Positions 1 to 9,989 of a stretch of DNA of 64,000 nt are shown one piece after another. The notes beneath the pieces were generated by a model that saw only the letters and a program-made list of their open reading frames with translations, searched no databases and was not told where the DNA came from. Origin of the DNA: Astrothelium macrocarpum (lineage: Eukaryota > Ascomycota > Dothideomycetes > Trypetheliales > Trypetheliaceae); NCBI GenBank assembly GCA_021030915.1, contig JAGEMR010000008.1, positions 62,001 to 126,000 of the forward strand, read 5' to 3'. Made by a program: the position numbers and the translations under genes. Positions within the stretch are counted from its first letter, which is position 1; each line of letters starts with the position of its first letter.

Positions 1-1835
1 ACGCGCCAGCCAGCGACCAGCCGCTGGATGCATCCCGGGCCCAGCAGCAAATCAGTCCCCTTCGATATGCAGCCGGTAGGAGGGATCCATCGGCTTTTAG
101 TCAGGTAGACAATACCCAAATCTATGAGCAGCAGATACTTGCGAATTTCTTGCATGTTTATGCACCCCCAACAGCTCCGTACCAAACGGGCCGCCCGCTA
201 TCTTGGTTTCACCTGGTGCCTGCAATACAGGGCCCAGGAGTCGCGCTAAGACATGCCATTAAGGCTGCTGCTGCGAGTCGGATTGCTTTTGTTAACAACG
301 ACGAGAACATGAGGCTGCGTGCATTTGACGCGTATGGAAGAGCACTGAGGGAACTCCAGAAAGCCCTTTGGGATCCTGTTGCAATGTATCAAGACGAGAC
401 ATTGGCAGCTGCTCGGGCCCTAGTTTTCTTCGAAGTAAGGCTTTCCCCTTTCTATTGTGTTCTTATTGATGTTGACTGGGCGGTGTTCGTAGTTGTTTGA
501 ATGCACTTCGGATTCGATGCGTTCTTGGAACAGTCATGAGTCTGGTACTGCGCGCCTCGTTCAAATGCGAGGCGCCCGGAGCCACCAAACACCGCTCGCG
601 AAACGTATTTTGGAGGGTCTTCGGTATACATCGGTACGCTCGCCACTCGGCAGCTTGACATATTTTGTTATTTCCTCTAGAAAGACTGATTGTAGATTTA
701 GATGATCCAAGCTATTCAGTATCGAAAAACAACTTTTCTTGGCTCTGAAGTTTGGACAACAGTCCCTTGGCTGAATAGTTCAAAGAGCATGGAGCAAAAG
801 CTTTACGATTTCGGATTTCGCATTGCCGCTACAATCGAAGGTACTGATAGACTTGTCGAAATGCAGGATTCACGAGAGAAAGCACAGACCTTTTCTCATA
901 GCTTGTTACAAATCTCTCGGATTGACACTGGTCTTGACGAGTGGTATAATGAGCTGCGTCAAGCGAATAAGGACTTATTTTGGATGCTGTCATCTGCTGA
1001 TCCTCATACCGTCGGTACGGGTGATCCATCTGGACTAGAAACCTTTGAGTTCCCAGACATTGACACAGGGCACATTATGAGTGTATTTTGGGCACTCAAG
1101 ATGACTTGCAGCATGATTGCGAATCAAATGTGCGTTCGTTTCATAGCTGAGGCTCAAGTTCACCTTGTGCAGGCATCTGGCGATTTCTCTGGACCCGGAG
1201 ACGGTTCAACTTCGCGAAATTATCCGCCTTCCGCGTCTTCTATCCCACCTCAACTTACTCATCTTGTCCGAACCATGGCCCAAAGGCACAACGCTAGACA
1301 TCGTTTCGTGCTCGCATCCAACATCGTTCGGAGTGTACCATACTTTTTACGAGCCGAGATGGGACTGACCCCAGCGCACTTAATTCTCTTCCCCATTCGC
1401 GCGGCCCTCTATGAATTGCAAGACTCCAAACCTGGGACTGACTACAGCCCGAAGATTGAGCAAAGTCTATCTCGAGTAGATCATGGGTCAATCGAAGCCC
1501 ATAACTTGGAGCGTCAGACCATGGTCAAAGCTTGTGTTAGCTTATACAATCAGCTCATTGATGCCAAAGGACTTGGTTATGCTCGCCAAGTTGGTCGAAC
1601 TGGGGGCCGCTGGGGGACACCAATGCCAAGTGATGTGGATAAACAAGTTGCAGCTGGTGCGGACGATCCAATAAACAGATCTGACTCAGGAGGAACTATT
1701 CGAGAAAGAGACGGAGGTCAAACTCAAGATGATACCAGCGGTCTCGACGCTGAAATATCGTCGTCTTGGCAGGCCGTGAAGGAGCAGGCGACTGGCGAAA
1801 GACCGCGGTTCACAAGTCCGATCCTAAAAAGATAA
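1..1835 (+). CDS. Fungal-specific transcription factor, C-terminal part (5' end outside window)
   Basis: The reading frame is open from the left edge, so the N-terminus, where a Zn2Cys6 DNA-binding domain would be expected, is not seen. Exons by frame and splice sites: <1-434, 493-633, 702-1835; the introns (435-492 GTAAGG...GTAG; 634-701 GTACGC...TTTAG) are both phase 0. The order of features fits the fungal transcription factor regulatory domain (PF11951-like): a hydrophobic 'ILANFLHVYAPP' segment, then 'YGRALRELQKALWDP', 'DETLAAARALVFFE', a 'W..H..G...L..MRG' block just after intron 1, and 'WTTVPW' early in exon 3. The C-terminal ~80 residues are low-complexity and polar. Role as a nuclear transcriptional regulator is inferred from the family; no target can be named. 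Confidence 0.8.
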
Positions 1836-2334
1836 GAGGCCGGAAGCAAGGAGATTAAGGACCAAAAACCTCTTTCGAAGGCAACAGACAGTCCTAAAAA
1901 TACGAGTAAATAGTAATCGAAAGTACATACTGCAAATGCATGGCAGGAAGGATAATTGTTTTCCGTTAGAACTGCTTAATCAAGCAGTATTGAAATACTG
2001 CCACAAACTCGCTTTATGCAAGCAAAGAGAATGCGCGACTTTTTCTGACATGTTACCATCAGCGCGAGCGAAATCGCACAAGTCTACATGGCTCGTGTGC
2101 TCTCTTTTTGAATAAAGCACTTGAAGCTTATGGATTTGGATGATTGGAGCTCGAGGAACATTGAAATGTGAAATGGTACGTCAACTTATGCACAGGCCCG
2201 TGCGTTTTTACACAAGGTCCCTACCGTGCTACCTGGATCTCGACGCGACCATAGTTTTTTCTACAGCAGATTCAAGCATTGCTGGCCGATTTTTCAGCAA
2301 CCTCGAGCTTGGCATCACATTACAAATCGCCCTC
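1836..2334. other. Intergenic, 499 bp
   Basis: Holds the 3' flank of the transcription-factor gene and the promoter/5' UTR of TIM8. I see no further gene. Confidence 0.5.
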
Positions 2335-2725
2335 ATGGATCCTTTTGGCAGCGCTGAAGGGAAATTTGATTTCTCCAGGCTCTCTGAAAATGACAAGAAG
2401 GAAATGCAACAATTCATCATGAATGAAGCGCAAAAGACGCAACTTCAACAATGTATGTGTTTGGCTTGCTCTGAAGAATAGTGCATCCGGTTTTGGTTTT
2501 CATTATAATCCCTTACCACTCGCCTGGCCCTGCAATGTATCATCGCTGACTATGCTTGCAGCAATCCACAACCTTACCGACGTTTGTTTCCGCAAGTGTA
2601 TCACGTCACGCATATCCTCAGGAGGTCTCGACCGGAACGAAGAGCCATGTATACAAAACTGTGTGGACCGATTTCTGGATCTCAACAAAACCATAGTAAG
2701 GAAATTGGAAAATATGAGGGGATAA
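2335..2725 (+). CDS. TIM8: Tim8, mitochondrial intermembrane-space small Tim chaperone
   Basis: Two exons, 2335-2452 and 2562-2725, with a phase-1 GTATGT...GCAG intron of 109 bp; about 93 residues, the usual Tim8 length. The second exon carries the twin CX3C motif of small Tims ('CFRKC' and 'CIQNC', 16 residues apart) in the setting 'TDVCFRKC...GGLDRNEEPCIQNCVDRFLDLN', typical of Tim8. With Tim13 the protein forms a hexamer that escorts Tim23-type hydrophobic precursors across the intermembrane space; its cysteines are oxidised through Mia40. The start at 2335 ('MDPFGSAEGKFD') is preferred because an upstream in-frame extension from 2140 has no family resemblance. Confidence 0.93.
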
Positions 2726-3164
2726 TGAAGACTTAGGGAAACCCTGTTAGTGGAGAATCGATGCCATTGATATGGAACTGTAATAATATGCGTGATTTCC
2801 TTGGGATGAGGCGATGGGAAAACGATTTGCTTTCGAAGAAGGGGGTATCGGATATCACATTAAACAGCACACACACGGCCAGAAAAGCGTCTCGGTCTAC
2901 GGAGCGTATACTGACTGTGACTTGAAGCTTGCGTTCCATGGCGTTTGCCGGGACCGCACGTTATGATTATCCATTTCGGACATGTAGCATAGACTTGCAA
3001 AGTAGAAACACGACTCTACTCAAAAAAACTAGAAGCGAGGGTTCGCAAATGAACTTATAATGACATTGAGTATCTAGAGAATTGCTAAGAATCTGGCAGT
3101 CCCCAGCCAAAGGCCCTGTGCCGTAATCCGCCATGGTATCGCCAGCCATTCTTCCCATCCCATT
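2726..3164. other. Convergent intergenic spacer
   Basis: 3' flanks of TIM8 (+) and uL23 (-). No supported gene; the short ORFs do not resemble proteins. Confidence 0.5.
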
Positions 3165-3882
3165 TTAGACAATCGCCAGTTTTGTCGCAGCAATATCGAG
3201 AGCATCAACATCGGGAGTGAGACGTGCAAAAGCCTTCTTCCTGCCATCGGGTCTAAAGTGACATAACGTTAGCCTCGTTCTCTGGATATTTCCCGTAATA
3301 TTGCTATGCAATAGACATTGTTCTGCCAACTCACCTAATAAGAGTATTAATCTTCACCGTCTCCACATCGTACAACTTCTTCAACGCGGCCTTAATCTGG
3401 CGCTTGTTCGCCTTCACATCCACCACAAATACGAGCGTATTGTTCTCCTCAATTTTCTTCATCGCGCTCTCCGTATTCAACGGGTGGATAATGATCTTAT
3501 GCGCATCGAGACGGGGCTCATGTGGAATCGACTTGCGCGGGTATTTGGGTGCGCGTGAAAGCGTGAGGGTCTTGGGGCGATGGAAGGTGGTGCTAGTACG
3601 CACTTTGCGGACTTTTTGCGAGTTGACCTATGGATTACCCAAGGCCGTCAGCAGTGCCCGCAAGAAGGGTAGGGTGCTGACACGCGTGCAAGTCATGAAT
3701 GGGAAGGAAGGGAACATACACCACGGAGGGTGGCTTTGGCGGCGGCATTGGCCTTTTTGCCTGCAGAGGTGGGCTTGGGGCCTGTCATTCAAGGTGGTCA
3801 GCTCTTCGTCAATGAGATTGCGTTCAAAGAAGGCATTTTACAGACCCTTTTTGCCAGAACTCTTCGACTCCTTCGGTGCCAT
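3165..3882 (-). CDS. RPL25: 60S ribosomal protein uL23 (L25/L23a)
   Basis: Four exons on the minus strand: 3846-3882, 3720-3781, 3335-3627 and 3165-3252, joined by introns of 64, 92 and 82 bp; the spliced frame is 480 nt (159 residues), normal for the family. The start encodes 'MAPKESKSSGKKG', followed by an Ala/Lys-rich extension, then 'VNSQKVRKVRTSTTFHRPKT', 'PLNTESAMKKIEENNTLVF', 'KANKRQIKAALKKLYDV' and the C-terminal 'PDGRKKAFARLTPDVDALDI'. It binds 25S rRNA near the polypeptide exit tunnel and forms part of the docking site for SRP and nascent-chain factors. Short early exons are typical of fungal ribosomal protein genes. Confidence 0.96.
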
Positions 3883-4064
3883 GGCGAAGGGAATTGGTGG
3901 GGTCGATGATGGGTGTAGCGGAATTGCACAAGTCGGATTTTTGGAGTTGAAGTGCGTCGCTTAGAAAGCTCTATTAGGACTAGCGCACAATGCTGCTCTT
4001 CAACACCGACAGAAGCCGGATCTCATCCATCTCATTCCCACCTTCCAGACCTCAAAATGCTCCA

Positions 4065-4979
4065 ATGCCAGTGTCAAGCCGGCGCAAAGCCAAGACACTC
4101 TCCCACGGTCGTCCACCACTCCTTCAAAAGTCCCGTTCAACCCTCTCATCCAAAACCACCCGCAACCTCATTCGCAGCCACCACCAGCTAGAAAAAGCCC
4201 ACGCCCTCGCTCTCCGCAATGGCGACACGCAAACCGCTCAAGCGCTCGAGGACCAAATCAAAGCGAACGGCGGTCTAAGCCTCTACCAAGCCGCCAGCAT
4301 CATCGGGCAAAGCGCCCCCCGCGGCGGCGACTCCAGCAAAGTGCTCGTGCAATGGCTCGACGAGCTCCTCCCTCCAGTCTCCAACCAGCAGCAGCAGCAG
4401 CAGCAGCCCACCGCCTCCGCCACATCGCGCCCGCTCCGCCTCCTCGAAATCGGCGCCCTCACCCCGGACAACCACTGCGCGCGCACCCCGCGCTTCGCCC
4501 ACGGCGCGGGCATCACGCGCATCGACCTCGCGTCGCAGCACGCGCTCATCCAGACGCAGAACTTCATGGCGCGGCCGCTGCCGCGCAGCGCGGCGGAGCG
4601 GTTCGATGTGGTGAGTTTGAGTCTGGTGCTGAATTATGTGGCGGAGGCCGAGGCGCGGGGGGAGATGTTGCGGCGGACGAGGGAGTTTCTTTTGTTGTCG
4701 CGCGAGGACCGGGCGGAGGAGCGGGTGCTGCCGTGTCTGTTTTTGGTGCTGCCTGCGCCGTGTGTGGTGAATTCGAGGTATTTGACGGAGGAGAGGCTTG
4801 GGGAAATGATGGAGGCGTTGGGGTTTGAGTTGGTGAGGAGGAAGATGAGTGGGAAGCTGGTTTATTATTTGTGGAGATGGCTTGGTGTAGGCGATGGTCG
4901 GAAGCGGGGGGAGGCATTTGGAAAGAAGGAAGTTAATCCTGGGAAGACGAGGAACAACTTTTGTATTGTGCTGAAGTAA
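4065..4979 (+). CDS. BMT2: 25S rRNA adenine-N1 methyltransferase, Bmt2 family
   Basis: Single exon, 304 residues from ATG 4065 ('MPVSSRRKAKTL'); an in-frame upstream ATG at 3990 would add 25 residues and cannot be excluded. Bmt2 hallmarks are visible in order: basic N-terminus, 'RLLEIGALTPDN' (SAM-binding strand/loop), 'RIDLASQHALIQTQNFM', 'FDVVSLSLVLNYVAEAEARG', 'LFLVLPAPCVVNSRY' and 'KLVYYLWRW'. Bmt2 places the m1A mark on 25S rRNA in the nucleolus (A2142 in yeast). A seven-residue polyglutamine run lies before the SAM motif. The region 4300-4700 is much more GC-rich than its neighbours. ADF/cofilin lies convergently downstream. Confidence 0.9.
   Translation: MPVSSRRKAKTLSHGRPPLLQKSRSTLSSKTTRNLIRSHHQLEKAHALALRNGDTQTAQALEDQIKANGGLSLYQAASIIGQSAPRGGDSSKVLVQWLDELLPPVSNQQQQQQQPTASATSRPLRLLEIGALTPDNHCARTPRFAHGAGITRIDLASQHALIQTQNFMARPLPRSAAERFDVVSLSLVLNYVAEAEARGEMLRRTREFLLLSREDRAEERVLPCLFLVLPAPCVVNSRYLTEERLGEMMEALGFELVRRKMSGKLVYYLWRWLGVGDGRKRGEAFGKKEVNPGKTRNNFCIVLK
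4386..4406 (+). repeat. (CAG)7 trinucleotide repeat inside BMT2
   Basis: Seven perfect CAG units encode the seven-glutamine run in the Bmt2 protein; likely length-polymorphic between strains. Confidence 0.95.
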
Positions 4980-5392
4980 GAAATGGGATGGTTTGCAGGA
5001 TGGCGTTATGGTGGAAGGAATTCTGCACTTTATTTGAGATACCCATTTTGTCTTTAGCAAGTCGAGTCTTTGGACCCTCTGAGCATTCGTCTACTTCGGC
5101 TCGAAGTTGGTGCAGAGTTCCATCATCCACATGAGGCACAATTTGCGAAGTGGAATAGAGAAAGATTTGCTAAATGAATCTATTTCATCACACCCATCCC
5201 CAATCCTCCAGAACCCATAGAAACATTGCCGACACGTGCGCAATATCAAGCGCAAAGATCGCTTTCCTTCTAGGCCTCCGAACGACAAGCATTCACATTT
5301 TCACATAAATACTTCAGCCTGCACTGAATACCATCACGCTTTATCATCGATTGCCTCAACCTTCTCATACTTTACAAGGGAGTAGATAGGGT
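4980..5392. other. Convergent intergenic spacer
   Basis: 3' flanks of BMT2 (+) and cofilin (-). No gene recognised. Confidence 0.5.
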
Positions 5393-6113
5393 TTAGCGAC
5401 CCTTCGAAACTCTTTGCTTGATGCTCTCAAACTCAATATCTTCCTCGTCATTGGCCTGAATATCTGCCGCCAGACCATTGAGGGCCCGCTTAATGGCTTC
5501 CTTGGAAGAGCTGTACATCATGCGAGGCTATAAATCAACGCATGAGCATTCGAAAAGCACATTCTAAGAGAAAGAAACGAGACTCACGTATTGCGCCGCA
5601 GAATCAGGACACCAGGTAATAAAAGTAATCTTGCTCCGACTTCCCTCTCCACCTTCCAGCTCATACTCGACATCATACACTGCGTACCTTCCTCCAATGC
5701 CCTCATTCCCTCGCTTATCCTTGCTCTTGGCATTGACAAGCTTGTCGCGGAACTCATTGTAGTTTGCTTCCTTGGAAGTTTCTTCGACGACAATCTCCTT
5801 CCAGTCGTCGCTGATCTTATAGATGATCCATTTCAGGTCTTTGCCAAGTTTGAGCTCGTTGAAGGCGCTGATGCATTCAGGATTGACGGAGACGCTGTTG
5901 CATGCGTTAGCTTCATAAGGGCGTTGAGGCTGAGTAAGTGGAGCTGTAGTGGAGATCCAAGGGAAAATGCGACTGTGCTTTGGAGCCGGCGTGTGAAGGG
6001 AATTAATGATGTAGTAGACAACATGGAGACATACCCAGATTGAGCCTATGCATTAGTTCTATTAGTCATTGACTTAACTCATACGCTGATGTGAACTAGC
6101 AGATACGTACCAT
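5393..6113 (-). CDS. COF1: ADF/cofilin, actin-severing protein
   Basis: Four minus-strand exons: 6111-6113 (the ATG alone), 6035-6045 (11 nt), 5588-5894 and 5393-5527; introns 65, 140 and 60 bp. Spliced length 456 nt, 151 residues. The micro-exon joins to give 'MAQSGVSVNPECISAFNELK', the classic cofilin N-terminus. Further family blocks: 'WIIYKISDDWKEIVVEE', 'FRDKLVNAKSKDKRG', 'RYAVYDVEYELEGGEGSRSK', 'ITFITWCPD', 'RMMYSSSKEAIKRALNG', and a C-terminus in 'SIKQRVSKGR'. The protein binds and severs ADP-actin filaments in cortical patches. Placement of the start codon in its own exon, separated from an 11-nt exon, is conserved in many fungal cofilins and is easily missed by gene finders. Confidence 0.95.
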
Positions 6114-6632
6114 GAGGGAAAAATCTCGAGGATATCAAACTTGTGGTGTTGATTCAAATTCAAAATCTGAAAGAATTGCGCTATCAGCGGCTGTAAGCGA
6201 TAGTGGGATGGTGGGCGGGGGACTGAGGGGCAAAGAAGTCGATGCAGCACGGGCAAAGCTGGAAAACTCACGCAAAGCACAATGATCGGAGACTAATTCG
6301 GTGGCAAGAAGTATTTCGAGGGAAAGGAAGACGGCGTGGAGGAGGAGCAGCGAGCGAGACGGTGTGTTGTTGTTTCTCTTCTGCCTGGTCTGGGATACGC
6401 AAGCTGGTGGGGCTGGCCAAGCGACCACCACGTACCAAAGTACACAAAAATCTTTAACTTTTTCCCCTATACGACGAACTTCACAGTTAGAGGTACTCTC
6501 ACTTACTAGCAACCTAGAAATCACTACACGCGTTCACTAATTTAGGACACGAAACCAGTGTACTCTAGCAAGTTCGTAATTTTTGAGACTTTCTCCCCAT
6601 CAGAATTCGTCAAAGCATGATTGCATTGTCTA
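6114..6632. other. Cofilin promoter / flank of transposon
   Basis: Upstream region of cofilin up to the TA target site of the element at 6633. No other gene recognised. Confidence 0.5.
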
Positions 6633-6683
6633 GGAGTTTTGCCGGCAGCGTGCACGTGCCTGCAGCGTGCACGCTCACCACCA
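6633..6683 (+). repeat. Left terminal inverted repeat (51 bp)
   Basis: Identical, as reverse complement, to 8731-8781. It contains two direct copies of GCAGCGTGCACG. Similarity continues imperfectly for about 27 bp inward, with differences mostly C/T and G/A. Confidence 0.97.
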
Positions 6684-7059
6684 TAAAAATCTACCATATT
6701 AAAACACTTATTTCTCAACCAAATATGAATACTTTTGTTTTAAATTTAAGAAACTGATTGATGATATATTTATGAAATTTTTTGTTATAGATCAAAATCC
6801 TCTAAATGGCGTGGTTGTTTGGTACTACGCCCTGATTTGGTTTTCGTAGATTTTACTATTTTTTATTCTATAACAACCTTAAATACCGAATTCGATGTTT
6901 CTGTTTTATTAATTTATTTCTTCTTTTTTCCAGATCTCTTTTTTGATGTTTTAATTTCTAATAAGAATTATGCCGTAATTTCTTTCTGTTCCTTTCTCAC
7001 CTCATATACAGCCTTTCGATCAGCCTCCTGTTCTACCTTTTCAAATCTTTTTCTTTCTC

Positions 7060-8500
7060 TTTCAATCTTTCGCTTTTGAAATTATTACTCTTTCCGTGCC
7101 TTATTAAAAATTCTTTTCTCAGATCTCTATTATTTCCGGGTCTATTTGATTTGTTCTATCTGATCTTTCTGTTCCTGAAATTGCAAAATACGTTCAATTT
7201 TTTTAGAACTAATCCAGATCGCCTTTTATTCATTTTCAGCACGTATTTCTTCAATTAAAGATTTATCATAAGACTTTTATTTCCTCTAGATTTTGATATT
7301 CTCATTAGTCTATATGAATTGGTGTTTTAAAATGGCATTTTCTGTAACAACTGCCTCATATTTGTGAAGAAATTTCTCATTAACAACATCGGCTATTTCC
7401 GTACGAATAAAATGCCTTATTCTTCTCCAATCATTTTCTGAGATATCTGAAAATGATCCTTTTGAATTATTTGAAATAGGTCTTTCTGTTAACTATAATT
7501 GATCGAACACAATTTCCGGACGAAACGGCATTAAATCTATTTTGGCCCAATCACTCATAATATTATATTTTATAAAAACGTCAACGAAAACAGGTCAGAA
7601 TAAGTCAAAGAAATCTTTTAAAAATGAATTGATTGCTCCTCCAATAGTCTTAATCCAATCCTTCAGACGCTATAAATATCGTATAGCCAGAGGGCTAAAT
7701 AGGCTAACATCTAAAGATTATAATCGATGTGTTAAATGAGATGAAAAAACAGCTATTAAAATGCGATTTTCAATAATCCAATAAAAGAATCTTAGATTAA
7801 AATGATTATTATGACCATCTAACCAGAGAAGCCTTTAATATCTACCGTTTCTAGCCTTTCTGCAGATATTTTTATCAAAAATCTTAATTAATCATTCGAA
7901 TATTAAATCTTTATTCGTAAAACCAGAAGACGTATTTATGAAATAACAATTATATTCATCTGATTTGAAATTTTGAAATTATAAAATTTGAAGATTTTCA
8001 TAATTTTGATAGATCAGAACCGGTGGAAGGAAAGTGCTATCTACACAGATAATAACTATAAGAATTACTCATAATCTATTACCTATTTGCAATATATCTT
8101 TGATCCGGCCTTATTTGAATATTAGAACAGAAACAATATATTTCGTCTTATGAATATAATTTTGAAAAAAATCCTTCTCATCAATATTATAATTATTCTG
8201 TGATATGATATCGTATTTTTTGATCTTTCAATCAAATTAATAATAATATTAATATGAATATTAAATTAGACGGTCAATATATTAAATCAAAATATTTTCT
8301 AAATTCTATCCAATTATTTGACTTTTTTCGTGCGATATCGAAGTTTTTGAAATAGATTGACATAATCTCATTCATATGATTCTGTTCAAAATATTCAATT
8401 CAATGATTTTCAGGCCATATATCAACTAGATTAAAGGCGAATCTGCGAATCATAGCCGGTATAGGAGGGATACCGAGGGCAGAGAATCTATTAATTTCAT
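7060..8500 (-). pseudogene. Transposase remnant of the pogo/Fot1-like element
   Basis: No long open frame survives. In minus-strand translation, short stretches recognisable as transposase appear between many stops: a 'RFSALGIPPIPAMIRRFAF' segment (about 8425-8491), typical of the Tc5/CENP-B-type DNA-binding domain, and 'NNYNIDEKDFFQNYIHKT' (about 8143-8197), corresponding to the first catalytic Asp region of the DDE_1 endonuclease. The downstream limit is approximate because decay has removed recognisable motifs. Confidence 0.7.
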
Positions 8501-8730
8501 TTATAAAAACCTTCATTTATTCGTTATTAAATAGATTTTTATTTTCACAATAATCATTTTTTGAGACTATTTTACCTCACCAGCGACGTGACAGTATTAA
8601 ATGATTAATTCCATATTTTTTTATAATTTCTATGATATTAGAAATTTTTTATAAATTCAAATCTTCAATCGTTAAATTGATTGCTTGCATATTAGTAGAG
8701 AAATAAGCATTCTAATATGATAGATTTTCG

Positions 8731-8781
8731 TGGTGGTGAGCGTGCACGCTGCAGGCACGTGCACGCTGCCGGCAAAACTCC
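8731..8781 (-). repeat. Right terminal inverted repeat (51 bp)
   Basis: Perfect reverse complement of 6633-6683, followed by target-site TA at 8782-8783. Confidence 0.97.
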
Positions 8782-8783
8782 TA

Positions 8784-9130
8784 CCTCCGTACCATTCCAA
8801 TGCCCTCCAACATAATTCTTTCACGCCCATCTTATATCCATTTTCAATCCCAAATCAAATATGGCAACACAAAAAACCTCCAACATGATTTGTTTTATCT
8901 ACCGTTAAGCTACTGATGTTGTGAGAACATAAGATTTTGCCCCCAGGTTGATACTCATTGAAAATTTAACGGATACGGTGATAGTAGTGATTCATTGTGT
9001 TGTTTCTTTATAATCATGTATGCTATATCCCGGCTGAAATTAACTCTGCTTCTGATATGTTTAATTACGCCCTAGTACCCAACCCGTTTTGTGGGATCAA
9101 AGTATCCTGCGTGCAGAACAGGTCTAACTC
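8784..9130. other. Intergenic
   Basis: Flank of the transposon with normal base composition; nothing recognised. Confidence 0.4.
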
Positions 9131-9520
9131 TCACTGAGTATTGTAGTCAGGCATACTCTCAATGCCTCCCTTGACCATGGTCGGCGGCGAGACGTTGCAC
9201 GACTCCTTGCAGCATGCTACGAAGTCCTTCGCATAGCTCACTGCCAACAGCAGCTCAAAGTACTGGTATTGACAGGAACTTATGCAGCTCTGATGGTAGT
9301 TTTCCTTCTCTCTAAGCTACCCAGCTGCATTCGAAAATTTGTTTGTCGATTTCCAATGTCCATAAAAGGAACAGACCTCTTTTGGGTCCTCAAAAACTGG
9401 TTCATACCTCAGATATCCTCATCTACAGCATCTGCTGGATCATTTCTCGATGACAGCTGAGGTTCTTGTCCCCAGCCATGTGCTCGAGACGACGCGTACC
9501 GTTTTATTTCGGTTATTCGA
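9131..9520 (-). pseudogene. Decayed gene fragment, cysteine-containing protein of unknown function
   Basis: Minus-strand translation reads as coding DNA for about 75 codons: 'YEPVFEDPKEVCSFYGHWKS', a possible 42-bp GTAGCT...ATAAG intron (about 9262-9303), then 'CQYQYFELLLAVSYAKDFVA', 'CCKESCNVSPPTMVKGGIES' and a stop at 9131-9133. Upstream, a related-looking stretch 'GDKNLSCHREMIQQML' ends in TAG and lies in another frame. No complete frame can be assembled, so I call it a broken remnant. Function unknown. Confidence 0.35.
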
Positions 9521-9989
9521 GAACCCCTGTAAGCGAATCAGATTAAGTGGGCCACTGATCTAGAAGCGAAGATGTAGTCGCGGAAGGACGTTTCGGCCTC
9601 GCCTACCTAGACATTTCGTCGAGAATACTACTTAATCTCCTCACCTCGAAAAGCACCTGTAGACCCCACCCACATGTGTAGGAACGCTGTGCTATGGTCA
9701 CTTTCCGCGACTTTGATGAGGTCAACAAATTGCAGACGCTCTCACCATTATTCATTCAGATGAAATCATTCATGGTGATTTAGAGAGCAGTAGCAGCAAC
9801 ATTCTTGGACGGTGAGTTGATCGCAAAGATTACAGCCTTTTCTAAGTGGTCCTTCAATGCCTCTCCATCCTCGTAAGTACCAGTCGTCGATGCCCAAGAC
9901 CGCTGTTATCAAACTGGATGGGCAATTAATAATCCAACTATTCTCGAAGAATATGAAAGTAAGCTGAATGTAATGAAGGTTCAGTAAAT

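Larger units (their letters stand above)
6633..8781 (-). mobile_element. RIP-degraded pogo/Fot1-like (Tc1/mariner superfamily) DNA transposon
   Basis: A 2149-bp element bounded by 51-bp perfect terminal inverted repeats beginning GGAGTTTTGCCGGCAGC and flanked on both sides by the dinucleotide TA (6631-6632 and 8782-8783), the target duplication of Tc1/mariner elements. The interior is extremely AT-rich compared with all surrounding DNA. On the minus strand, stop-riddled translation still shows a helix-turn-helix-like stretch near 8439-8491 and the DDE-transposase block 'YNIDEKDF' near 8170-8197, matching the 'NMDEKGF' signature of Fot1/pogo transposases. The C-to-T/G-to-A bias indicates RIP; the element cannot encode an active transposase. 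Confidence 0.9.

Noticed and set aside
4275..5060. 261-codon minus-strand ORF antisense to BMT2
   Set aside because: Antisense of a GC-rich gene; composition follows from BMT2 codon use.
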